Assembly (NCBI GenBank): GCA_944326265.1
Contig: CALVDE010000010.1
Coordinates: 1-42,632, forward strand
Source of the DNA: an uncultured Bacteroidales bacterium
Lineage (GTDB): Bacteria > Bacteroidota > Bacteroidia > Bacteroidales > UBA932
Reading direction: 5' to 3'
Length of the DNA: 42,632 bases
The notes below the pieces were generated by a model. It was not told the DNA's origin, did no database searches, and saw only the letters and a list, made by a program, of their open reading frames with translations. Position numbers and translations under genes: made by a program. Shown here piece by piece: positions 9,056 through 17,225 of the stretch (positions are counted from its first letter, which is position 1; every line of letters begins with the position of its first letter).

Positions 9056-12000
9056 TGTCTCTGCTGTCTGCTCCTGATATGGCTTATGCAGGCCTTCAGG
9101 ATAAAGTCTCCGTCCGGCTCGTCATCCATTGACCATACGTCCATGGTCCCGTCGCTCAGGCAGATATGAAGGAATTTCCCGTCATGGCTGAAACGTAGAT
9201 GCCTTATGTCGGCGTAGGAGCCCGTCTGCATCTTGCGCACACACTCCACCGGTCTGATCGACAGGTCCCATATTCTGGTGCAGCCGTCAGAGCAGCCTGT
9301 CGCGATGTACCTGTTGTCGGGGCTGAAGCAGATGTCTTCTATCGGGTATCCGCAGTATATTGAATACGTCATCCTGCTCCTGATGTTGTGAACGGCTATG
9401 TCGTAGCCGTTGAGCATGTCCCCGCAGGCGGCGGTTATCATAGTGCCGTCCAGGCTGATATCGATATCCGTCACCGGTTTCCGGAATATGACAGGGTGTC
9501 CGCTGCCCTCTTCTGTCCGGCTGCCGACGAGTACTGTTCTGCTGTCGGCGATACGGGCGTAGACGGAACTGTCACGGGAGAAAGTCGCTCCTTCATCTTC
9601 GGGGAATGTGCAGGGAACTCCGCAGATGTAGTCATAGTTCAGTTCGTAAGCAAGGCTGCGGAGGATCTTCATGGCTTCCGGGGAAGCCTTTCTGTTGAGG
9701 CTGCTGTCCCGGTACAGGTAGCCGGCAAGTGTTTCCAGGGCCAGTTGCTTGTCGGCGATGCTCTTGTGCGAGGCCAGTTCCTGAACGGAACTCAGCAGCC
9801 TGCGCTCCTGCCGGCTGTCCGAGAGGTACAGGTAGTAGAATATGCCGACGGCAGCTGTGGCCGCAACAGCTGCGAGGATACAGATCACAGTGGTCCTGTG
9901 CCTGCGGAAAATCCGGTGCAATGCATCCATGACAGTCTTTCCATGCGCAGCGGCTGCAGTGCGTGTCCTTTTCAGAGCGGACAGCAGGATGTGTCCTGCC
10001 TTTAGCCTGCGGAATTCCATCAAGGTGCTGTAATGCAGGGAGAACAGGACTGTCAATGCGGACAGGGATGCGCCGGTCAGGCATATCCACAGTGTACGGG
10101 AATTGAATGTGAAGCGGATGAGCCAGAATGTCACGGCCCAGCTGAGCAGAGTAATCAGGAGCATCAGCAGGCTTGCCGTGAGACTTTTCAGTAGGATTTT
10201 CCTTCTGTCCCGGAACTTTCTGCTGTAGCGGTTGACGCTGAGTATGTAGAACAGTGCGCCCGTGGCTGCCAGCCCCACAGCGGTCAGTAGCGTGCATAGC
10301 GGATTGTCCGCCAGGAACCGGTATGTCAGATGACATATATGGAAGACATTGTCTGTCAGGGTGGCTCCGAGCGGGGTCTTGTTGACGGACTTGAAATCCT
10401 TGAACTCCTCGACGGACATGAATGTGTTCTGATGTCCGAACGGAACGTAGAGGGAGATGCCGCGCTTGAGCGAGTCCGGCAGATTGATGAACCTGTCGAA
10501 ATCCGGACTCTCTATGATTATCCTGGATGTTCCTGAGTGTATTCCGGAGCAGTCAAGGACGCGGATGGAAGAAGGGATATGGAGAGTCTGCGGGGCTGGA
10601 CTGAGCACGGTGGCGTAGGAGTTGCCTCCTGCAATCTTGAAGAATGTTCCTCCCCGGTACCGTTCGGTCCTGAATACGGGGGATACAGCGGCTATGCTGT
10701 CGGCTATGGCCCGGCCGGTGATGCCGCCGCCTTGATTGAATGTAAGGTTGCCGTTGAGGTCCAGTACCTTGCAGTAGAATCCTGGAGCAAGAACGGTAAG
10801 ACCTTCGTAGTCTTCAGGAGTGCCCTCCGTATAGATGTTTCCCGGGTATTCGGATGACATCCAGACGGCTTCTCCGTCTTTCAGGATGATTCCTCCGCTC
10901 TTCGTGTATATGCCGCTTTCGGAAGTTATGTAAGTGATCTTTTCGGATGAGGCTATCTCCACCAGCGGTGCCTTGTGCGGTATGACCACGGTGTCCAGTT
11001 CCGTCAGGCTGTTGAAAGACTTGGATGAGAACATGCTCAGTCCGTCTTTCAGAATCAGTTTGCGGACACCGTTGCCAGGCAGGAATGCATCGCTTTCTAT
11101 ATGGGTCAGCGACGGATATCTGTTGAGGTCAAGTACCCGGCCCAGAGGATTGTGCGAGGAGATGATTCTGGTGCGGTCAGCAGAGAAAAGCAGGCCGTCT
11201 TTCCATACACCGGTGTTGTACAGGGTGTCTCCGACACTGTAGATGTAGTACCGGTGCTCTCTCATTCCGTAGGGGAAATAGGCTCCGTCCTTATGGCTCT
11301 TGCTGTCCGATATGAAAACTATCTTGCTGTATGCCGTGTTCCAGAGGATGCCGTCAAGCCATTGATATTCCGAGCCGTCCGGCGGTATGACACTGTTGAT
11401 GCGGGTAGAACCGTATGTGTTGATGCTGCCTGTCTGAGGAGGGATGTTGAGATTCCTTATGCCCGGGCAGTCGGTGATGCTGAGCGACAGAACGGACTCG
11501 CAGTCGAAAAAGACAGTTGTGAGTCCCGGACAGTCGTTGATGTGGATGTGCGTGGCGGGATTGGATATCACAATGTGACGCAGGGACGGGCAGTGCGATA
11601 CTTCCAGTGTGCCTGAGCCTTCCCAGACCAGTTTCTCGGCGTGACTGTCGCTGAAATAGCTGGAGTCCGTCACGACGCCTTCCTTGGGGAATACCTGAAG
11701 TCTGGACTGGTCTCTTCCGCTGATGTCGTAGACAGTGCCGAAAACGGCGAAAATGAATGCAGCCGCCAGGAATGCCAGTATCGTGATCTGTATTAGCCGG
11801 CTCTTTCTCCTGTTGTCGCGCTGTAGCCTGACATCGTATATGGCCCTTGCCAGCATATCGTGGATGAGCTCCACTTTGTCATTGGAGCACTGGAGAATGC
11901 GCCGGCTTCCTGTCAGAAGTGTCTCCCAGTTTGGGAAATTGCGGCTCATCTCTTCCTTGTGGACGGCATTGCGTCTTCCGTCCGCATCCACCAGCCTGTC

Positions 12001-12960
12001 CTCGATGTAATATCTGTACTTGTGCAGTCCCCGTGCTATGGACAGGTAGAAATCCTTGAGGGGGTTGGAACCGAGGTTGCGGACATCCTCAAGAGTAATG
12101 CGCCCGTTTTCCCGTTCTCTTACCCTGTCGTAGAGGACGCTGCAGACCAGAGACAGTATCAGGGTATTGATGTTGCCGTCATTGCCGTCCTTGACAACCT
12201 TGATGATGGCCTTGATGACGGCTTCTTTTGCTGAGCTTTCCGGCGGCAGGATGCTCTCGCCGGGAAACAGGATGACTTCCCGGGCCTCTTCGTCAGTAAG
12301 TCCTGTGAGTCTGTACCGGTTGAATTTGAAGTCGTTGAGATTGAGCCTGTCGATGCAGTCCTCCAGGCGGTACAGATCGTCCTCGCGTATGGAGAGCACG
12401 ATTCTGAATACGGTCTCGTTGTGGTAGCCCTCAGGATAGATCTTGTTGTCATCCATGAGCGAGTGCAGCTGCTCCAGAAGTCTCCATGTTCCGGCTTTGT
12501 CGGATGAGAAATTCTCCTCGAACTGGTCGATGACCACGACCGGGAATACCTCATGCCCGTCCGTGTAGAAATGTCTCGTTGCGAAATAGGCCCAGAGGTA
12601 GTCCTTTTCGGATGGATCTGAAGGAGCGTCGGCGCAGACGCGGACTTCTTCCACGGAAAGCTCGACAGCCCCGGTGATGCTCCTGGCGAAAGCCTCCCTG
12701 CTGTCAGCGGCTCTTCCCATGCTCAGCCTTACGGGGACAGGAATGTAGCCGGAATGTCTCAGTCTGGGAAATACGCCGGCCTCAAGCAGGGATGTCTTTC
12801 CCACGCCCGTGCGTCCGTAAAGTGTGACGAAGAGACTGTTCCTGATCAGGGATGCAAGCTCTTTGGATGCTTTTTCCCTTCCGCAGAACAGATATGTCTG
12901 CTCATCTCCCTCCGAGGGCTCTCTGTACGGTGCAAGACCTTTCCATGGATTCTGTATCAT
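9052..12960 (-). CDS. Membrane STAND NTPase with LRR-like and WD40-like repeats
   Basis: This 1302-residue protein begins like nSTAND-type ATPases (NPWKGLAPYREPSEGDE, then FCGRE). Walker A is GRTGVGKTS (49-57), Walker B is VVVIDQFEE (141-149), a sensor-like SIREDDLYRL sits at 190-199, and a winged-helix-like end VELIHDMLARAI at 363-374. A membrane helix (about 389-411) follows. Residues about 440-870 hold LRR-like units (HCPSL, DCPGL, DCPGI about 20 residues apart, then BspA-like stretches around 605-665). More helices lie at about 886-908, 925-950, 956-976 and 1024-1046. The C-terminus (about 1120-1285) has WD40-like blades including DGCTRIWDL and DGTMDVWSM, too few for a seven-blade propeller. 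STAND proteins are ligand-triggered switches; the repeats are the likely sensors. It is the last gene of a three-gene operon, overlapping the SIR2-TIR gene by ATGA. The architecture is unfamiliar to me as a named system. Confidence 0.8.
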   Translation of the reverse strand: MIQNPWKGLAPYREPSEGDEQTYLFCGREKASKELASLIRNSLFVTLYGRTGVGKTSLLEAGVFPRLRHSGYIPVPVRLSMGRAADSREAFARSITGAVELSVEEVRVCADAPSDPSEKDYLWAYFATRHFYTDGHEVFPVVVIDQFEENFSSDKAGTWRLLEQLHSLMDDNKIYPEGYHNETVFRIVLSIREDDLYRLEDCIDRLNLNDFKFNRYRLTGLTDEEAREVILFPGESILPPESSAKEAVIKAIIKVVKDGNDGNINTLILSLVCSVLYDRVRERENGRITLEDVRNLGSNPLKDFYLSIARGLHKYRYYIEDRLVDADGRRNAVHKEEMSRNFPNWETLLTGSRRILQCSNDKVELIHDMLARAIYDVRLQRDNRRKSRLIQITILAFLAAAFIFAVFGTVYDISGRDQSRLQVFPKEGVVTDSSYFSDSHAEKLVWEGSGTLEVSHCPSLRHIVISNPATHIHINDCPGLTTVFFDCESVLSLSITDCPGIRNLNIPPQTGSINTYGSTRINSVIPPDGSEYQWLDGILWNTAYSKIVFISDSKSHKDGAYFPYGMREHRYYIYSVGDTLYNTGVWKDGLLFSADRTRIISSHNPLGRVLDLNRYPSLTHIESDAFLPGNGVRKLILKDGLSMFSSKSFNSLTELDTVVIPHKAPLVEIASSEKITYITSESGIYTKSGGIILKDGEAVWMSSEYPGNIYTEGTPEDYEGLTVLAPGFYCKVLDLNGNLTFNQGGGITGRAIADSIAAVSPVFRTERYRGGTFFKIAGGNSYATVLSPAPQTLHIPSSIRVLDCSGIHSGTSRIIIESPDFDRFINLPDSLKRGISLYVPFGHQNTFMSVEEFKDFKSVNKTPLGATLTDNVFHICHLTYRFLADNPLCTLLTAVGLAATGALFYILSVNRYSRKFRDRRKILLKSLTASLLMLLITLLSWAVTFWLIRFTFNSRTLWICLTGASLSALTVLFSLHYSTLMEFRRLKAGHILLSALKRTRTAAAAHGKTVMDALHRIFRRHRTTVICILAAVAATAAVGIFYYLYLSDSRQERRLLSSVQELASHKSIADKQLALETLAGYLYRDSSLNRKASPEAMKILRSLAYELNYDYICGVPCTFPEDEGATFSRDSSVYARIADSRTVLVGSRTEEGSGHPVIFRKPVTDIDISLDGTMITAACGDMLNGYDIAVHNIRSRMTYSIYCGYPIEDICFSPDNRYIATGCSDGCTRIWDLSIRPVECVRKMQTGSYADIRHLRFSHDGKFLHICLSDGTMDVWSMDDEPDGDFILKACISHIRSRQQRH

Positions 12961-14252
12961 GACCGTCGCATTAATCTGTTAATAGCATCGAGTATGCCGT
13001 CGCCGCCGTCTTTGGTCCAGCTAACCGAGGTCTCGCTCAGGATGGTGTCCGGGATGCCCTCTCTGTCGGAGCGTATATCGAAGCCGCTCAGGGTTACGGG
13101 CAGTATGGAGCATGTCTTGTTGTCCTCGATGGCGGGCCATTCCACATCCTTGTAGTAACGCCAGACACCGTTGGCGATGTCATATTTCGTCTGTCCGCTC
13201 AGTACTGGAATGAAAATGCGGCACTCGCTTATGGCATTGGATATCCTGACATCATATCTGTCGCCGCCGCTGAGTTCCTTGTCGTCGAACCACACCTTTA
13301 TGCCGGAACGGCTGAGGATGGAGTATATCTGGCAGACGATGGGAAAGTCCTCGGATGCGTATGATATGAATACCCCTCCTGTCATCAGCCTGTTGCGGTA
13401 CTTGCTGTAGACGCTGTTGTCCGGATCGCTGAGCTGAAGGCTGAGCTCGTGGATGAACTTTTTGGAGTTGCCCTTGTCGCCCACGTTGATTTTCGCGAGA
13501 TATTCGGCCAGGTTGCGGTCGGACTCGGACTTGTCGGCCTGGAGAGATATGGCCACGTCTCCGGAGAGATGCTCGAAGTCCTGTCTGAGACAGTACCAGA
13601 AGAAACGGAAATACCAGTCGTCGAACTTGCATCCTATGGCCAGTATCTTCTTGCTCTTCAGGTACTCGATCATGTCAAGCGGAGCATAGTTGCTCAGCCA
13701 TCTGGATATTGCCTTGATGGCGTCGTTCTCTGAGAAGACATAGTCGTAGCCCGAATCGGCCTTACCGAAAGCGTAGTACAGGGTGGGAGGGATGGAGTTG
13801 TATTCGGATTCGGGACAGAAAGCCTTGATATCCTTGGTGTCGTAGAGATTCATTACCCTGAGGCTGTTTCCGAATATGCTGCGCATGAGTGTCTCGAGAT
13901 ATCCGTCGAATGTGGTGGTGATGACTACTCTGAAACACTTGGTGGAGAGCAGTGAGACAAGGTCTTCCGACAGCTCGTCCGCGTCATACCGCCATTCGTT
14001 GCGCAGTATGTCCCGGATTCTTATCTTGTGCTCCCTGGCGCTTCTGCCCAGATATTTTGTCCTTTCATCCAGTGTCTCGTTGCTGAAATAGTCCTGGATG
14101 ATGTATTCCTGGGAATTGCCTCCGGCGTACTGGGGCTTGAGAATCACGTCGCCTCCTATCACCAGGACGTACTCCCCCTGGTATATGTCGCAGCACAGGT
14201 CGGTCAGCACCCTGTCCCCGCCGCCGTGGTTGTTGTTAGCTATCCTGCCCAT
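12957..14252 (-). CDS. Degenerate SIR2-like domain fused to TIR domain
   Basis: This 431-residue soluble protein has two parts. Residues about 20-275 resemble SIR2_2 domains: VLVIGGDVIL (29-38) at the nucleotide loop, VVITTTFDGYLE (109-120) where active enzymes have TTNxD, and LAIGCKFDDWYFRFF (204-218) like the terminal G-x-S-x-x-D region. The usual Asn is Thr and the HG catalytic site appears as YAFGK (160-164), so this half is probably inactive or ligand-binding only. Residues 293-431 are a TIR_2 domain: GVFISYASED (293-302), KVWFDDKELSGGD (319-331), IFIPVLS (346-352) and the candidate catalytic Glu371 in VEW. TIR domains of this kind cleave NAD+ or make cADPR-like signals. The gene overlaps the channel gene by 17 nt and the STAND gene by 4 nt, so the three products are likely made together. 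Confidence 0.82.
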   Translation of the reverse strand: MGRIANNNHGGGDRVLTDLCCDIYQGEYVLVIGGDVILKPQYAGGNSQEYIIQDYFSNETLDERTKYLGRSAREHKIRIRDILRNEWRYDADELSEDLVSLLSTKCFRVVITTTFDGYLETLMRSIFGNSLRVMNLYDTKDIKAFCPESEYNSIPPTLYYAFGKADSGYDYVFSENDAIKAISRWLSNYAPLDMIEYLKSKKILAIGCKFDDWYFRFFWYCLRQDFEHLSGDVAISLQADKSESDRNLAEYLAKINVGDKGNSKKFIHELSLQLSDPDNSVYSKYRNRLMTGGVFISYASEDFPIVCQIYSILSRSGIKVWFDDKELSGGDRYDVRISNAISECRIFIPVLSGQTKYDIANGVWRYYKDVEWPAIEDNKTCSILPVTLSGFDIRSDREGIPDTILSETSVSWTKDGGDGILDAINRLMRRS

Positions 14253-16359
14253 ATTCCTTCAATGTAAATCTGTATATGTCCGGCAGAATATCAATCATTG
14301 CATTGTCATACAGTACTGCATCGGGGTCTATCTCCTTGAGCCTTTCCCAGGAGCATATATCCAGATGCGCTGCCTCCGAGCCTTTCAGCTCCTCCTTGTC
14401 AAAGGTGGAGTCAAGTACCCCGGCCTGCTCGTCGGCAGTGAGGGGGCGGAACCTCATGAGCAGAGTCTCCATATTCCATCTGTAATGCTCTGTCATGGCC
14501 AGAAGCCTGTCGGGATCCACCTCTCCCGTGCCGTCGCAACCGGCGGATCTCAGTTTGGTCCAGACCGAATCGGCGTTATACACGTTGGACCACCATTTTG
14601 CTGCGGCGGATTTGCCGTAGGCTTTTTTCACCCCGGCTGGTCTTGCCGTATTGCCGTGCCTGCCGCTGAGTTTTGCATATATCGCGCTGTAGGCACTTGC
14701 GAACTGGTCCGCGATGGTTTCGGACATCCGGACGGTCCTGTCATCGTAGCACTCTGAATCCATACCGAACGGACGGACATTGCTCATGAGCATATCGTGG
14801 GAGCTGTCAGCCGCCAGGCTGTCTATGACGGAAGAGCCGCAGCGCTGGTACACCAGGACCTGTACGGCTTTGCGGTAAATGATGTCGGGAAGACTGGTGG
14901 CGCAGGAGAGAGCCTGATTGTGGTCAGGGATGCAGACAGCTACGGTCACCCTGGCGTCGGGATTGCTTACGGACTGTGTCAGGAAGTCCTGGATGCCCTT
15001 GTCCTCAGGGCTTCCGCTTATGAATTCCCAGTCCACGTCCGTGACATCGCGGCCCAGATGACCGGTGCCGGAAGGCAGGGTCCATCCGCCGGTACAGCAG
15101 GATGCGGCATCGGCAAAACGCCATCTGGAGACGGAGAACATGCCCTTGAAGCGGTTCTGGAACAGGAGCATCCTGCGGTATGCTTCAGGATCGATGAATG
15201 TTATCCTTGAACGGATGCCCTTGGATGCGAAATTGGGATAGTGGGCGTTCTGGGCTCCTTCCGTGGCAAGTGCGATGCCCATAGGCGACATGCCGACAAT
15301 CACGATATGGACGTATGCGCTGTCGCTGCCGGATATTCCGGAAGTGCCTTCGGGAGGGAGGTATGAGCGTGGATTGCTCTTGCCCGGCCACTGGACGAAA
15401 ATATTGCGGGCCCACTGCTCGTGATAGTTGAAAGGCCGGAAGTCTATGCGTCCCTTGACCGAGTCGCTTATGCCTGAGAGCTGGAATGCCGCGTGGGTCG
15501 TCTGGCTCCCGAACATCACCCTGCAGGTGACAGGTCTGTCCTGTATGCGGCACGAAGCTATGAGCTGAAGACACCTCATCACCGCTGTGTCGTGGCTGGA
15601 ACTGTCCTCATTGTCCAGGGTCTCCTCTCCGGTTACGAATATCTCCGCCGCGCTGTCCAGGCAGAGACTGCCTATATCCCCTTCCGAGCAGCAGTCTCCG
15701 TAGTAGATGATAATCTTTTTACGACCGGAGGCGGGCAGGGCGGTGAAAAGGGCTCTTCTGAATGACTCGACATCCGAGCCCGTCATTATCAGTATGTATC
15801 CTTTCCTTCCGAGCATCTGACGGACGATGCCTGTCGTGGTGCCGCCGCTGCCGATAATGACGGTGTGGCCCTTGAGACGGCGGTATCTTGCCTCTCCCTT
15901 GAGCCAGCGTTCTTTCCTGCGGTCGAACCAGCTCATCATGGTGGATACCAGCAGGCCGTTCAGCAGGAATACGCCCAGAATCGCCATGATTACGCCGACG
16001 GCTCTTCCCTGCTGCGATGTGGTCATGTGCTGGTTGCCCGGGTCGATCATGAGGTAGTAGATGCCCCACAGCCATGACGGATCCTCCTGCCTGTCCCTTA
16101 TCGTGTCGGAAAGCTGGTTGTCCGGGGCTCTGTACAGATCCGGAGTGTAGACCAGTTCCCGTGGAGACACCATGCCGCAGCAGTTGGAGACGATGAACTC
16201 CATGGCGAACGGGGTGAGGACCACGAGCAGAAAGACATATTTGGTAAAACCGTTGATGATGCAGCGGTCCCTGAGTATGGGTTTGCCTATCAGGATGAAT
16301 AGTGTGAGCAGCCAGTAAAGCACGCCTATGACACCGATGATGTCGATAATAGTTTTCAT
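14236..16359 (-). CDS. CASTOR/POLLUX-like ion channel with RCK folds and RyR-like domain
   Basis: This 707-residue protein has membrane helices at about 6-27, 39-58 and 118-144. A pore-loop region at 96-112 carries DPGNQ (106-110), placed like the D-x-GNH filter of plant CASTOR/POLLUX channels, and is followed by a helix and a charged linker as in those proteins. Two Rossmann/RCK-like folds follow: HTVIIGSGGTTTG (165-177) and VHIVIVGMSPMG (350-361). The C-terminus (about 615-700) reads as a RyR domain: TEHYRWN near 623-629, then HLDICSWERL and LYDNAMIDIL. RyR domains in bacterial conflict proteins are thought to bind nucleotide-like ligands, an idea taken from the family. It is the first gene of the operon with its own promoter, and is followed by SIR2-TIR with a 17-nt overlap. 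Ion selectivity cannot be read from sequence. Confidence 0.78.
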   Translation of the reverse strand: MKTIIDIIGVIGVLYWLLTLFILIGKPILRDRCIINGFTKYVFLLVVLTPFAMEFIVSNCCGMVSPRELVYTPDLYRAPDNQLSDTIRDRQEDPSWLWGIYYLMIDPGNQHMTTSQQGRAVGVIMAILGVFLLNGLLVSTMMSWFDRRKERWLKGEARYRRLKGHTVIIGSGGTTTGIVRQMLGRKGYILIMTGSDVESFRRALFTALPASGRKKIIIYYGDCCSEGDIGSLCLDSAAEIFVTGEETLDNEDSSSHDTAVMRCLQLIASCRIQDRPVTCRVMFGSQTTHAAFQLSGISDSVKGRIDFRPFNYHEQWARNIFVQWPGKSNPRSYLPPEGTSGISGSDSAYVHIVIVGMSPMGIALATEGAQNAHYPNFASKGIRSRITFIDPEAYRRMLLFQNRFKGMFSVSRWRFADAASCCTGGWTLPSGTGHLGRDVTDVDWEFISGSPEDKGIQDFLTQSVSNPDARVTVAVCIPDHNQALSCATSLPDIIYRKAVQVLVYQRCGSSVIDSLAADSSHDMLMSNVRPFGMDSECYDDRTVRMSETIADQFASAYSAIYAKLSGRHGNTARPAGVKKAYGKSAAAKWWSNVYNADSVWTKLRSAGCDGTGEVDPDRLLAMTEHYRWNMETLLMRFRPLTADEQAGVLDSTFDKEELKGSEAAHLDICSWERLKEIDPDAVLYDNAMIDILPDIYRFTLKEYGQDS

Positions 16360-16387
16360 GTGTTCAGGACGGTATTCAGTAATAATG

Positions 16388-16395
16388 CAAAAATA
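16388..16395 (-). promoter_or_regulatory. -7 element for the channel/TIR/STAND operon
   Basis: Read on the minus strand, TATTTTTG matches TAnnTTTG and lies about 28 nt upstream of the channel ATG at 16359. The AT-rich stretch around it is the only promoter-like sequence in the 176-nt gap to the ABC permease gene, so the three-gene operon probably has its own start. Confidence 0.5.
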
Positions 16396-16535
16396 CTTAA
16401 ATTTTTAACAGAAGCCGCATCCTGAGTGATAAAGTGTCACCGGAACAGGGCTCCTGTCCTTTGGTGTTTTATAATCTATGGACGCATAATGCTGATGGTC
16501 AGTAGGTTGTGCTCTAAGCCTGTGCTCTCCGTCTC

Positions 16536-17225
16536 TCAACTGAACTGCATACGTCTGAAGAGCAGATAGGATACTGTCCAGATAATTGCTGGAAGTGCGT
16601 AGGAGTAGATCAGAAAGACCGGGCCGTTCAGTATGCTTTCTGTCCTGAAAATGCTTAGGAAGATGCCGTGGACGGCAAGTACGGCAAGCAGGGTAAGGGA
16701 AAGCTTGTGCCTGCGGAAGAAGATGTTGCCCAGAATGAATACTGACTGGTACAGGCATATCTTTCCGAAATCTGACCAGAAGGAGCAGAAGTCCGTCCCT
16801 CCTGAGTCCCAGATCATGCCGCTGAATCCGTTTCCCCCCGATACGAGGACGAGGCCGCAGTCCAGGATGTAGGCAGCTGTGTAGAATCCGAAAGGCAGTA
16901 TTATGGCTGAAACGAGCATCATCGTGCCGAATTTTATCCAGGGAGGCAGCGGAAGCATCGCGTATATGCCGCCTTCAGACGGGTCGTTGATAAAGCCGTA
17001 TACGGAAGACGGAACGCAGAAAGAGAATACCAGCGCGGCCATATAAACGACCGGACCCCTGTCCGGAGGCCCTGCCTGGGCCCCTGTCAGAAGCATCACG
17101 ATCCAGTAGACCGTGTACAGCCCTGCTGTCGCGGCTGCCGACGGCCACACTCTCCGTATGCCTTTTCCTGTATCGGCGAGAATCAGCCGCAGGGTTTTAT
17201 GGAGCAGGGAAGCCGGGCTATTCAT
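16536..17225 (-). CDS. ABC-2-like multispanning permease, partner of adjacent ATPase
   Basis: The product is 229 residues from the ATG at 17225. It has about six hydrophobic segments and no recognised motif, as is normal for ABC-2-like permeases. An upstream in-frame ATG at 17255 would add ten residues but give a 38-nt overlap; the ATG at 17225 gives an 8-nt overlap with the ATPase stop (ATGAATAG), typical of translational coupling. The gene immediately follows its ATPase partner and most likely encodes the membrane half of an exporter. The substrate is unknown. The 176 nt after it hold the promoter of the channel operon and a weak imperfect hairpin, but no clear terminator. Confidence 0.7.
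   Translation of the reverse strand: MNSPASLLHKTLRLILADTGKGIRRVWPSAAATAGLYTVYWIVMLLTGAQAGPPDRGPVVYMAALVFSFCVPSSVYGFINDPSEGGIYAMLPLPPWIKFGTMMLVSAIILPFGFYTAAYILDCGLVLVSGGNGFSGMIWDSGGTDFCSFWSDFGKICLYQSVFILGNIFFRRHKLSLTLLAVLAVHGIFLSIFRTESILNGPVFLIYSYALPAIIWTVSYLLFRRMQFS

Noticed and set aside
9388-10005. Plus-strand frames within the STAND gene
   Set aside because: Antisense to a well-supported gene, with no domain or signal pattern of their own.
12957-14252. Standard Thoeris (ThsA/ThsB) assignment
   Set aside because: Here SIR2-like and TIR are in one protein, the SIR2 site looks inactive, there is no SLOG domain, and the partners are a channel and a STAND ATPase.
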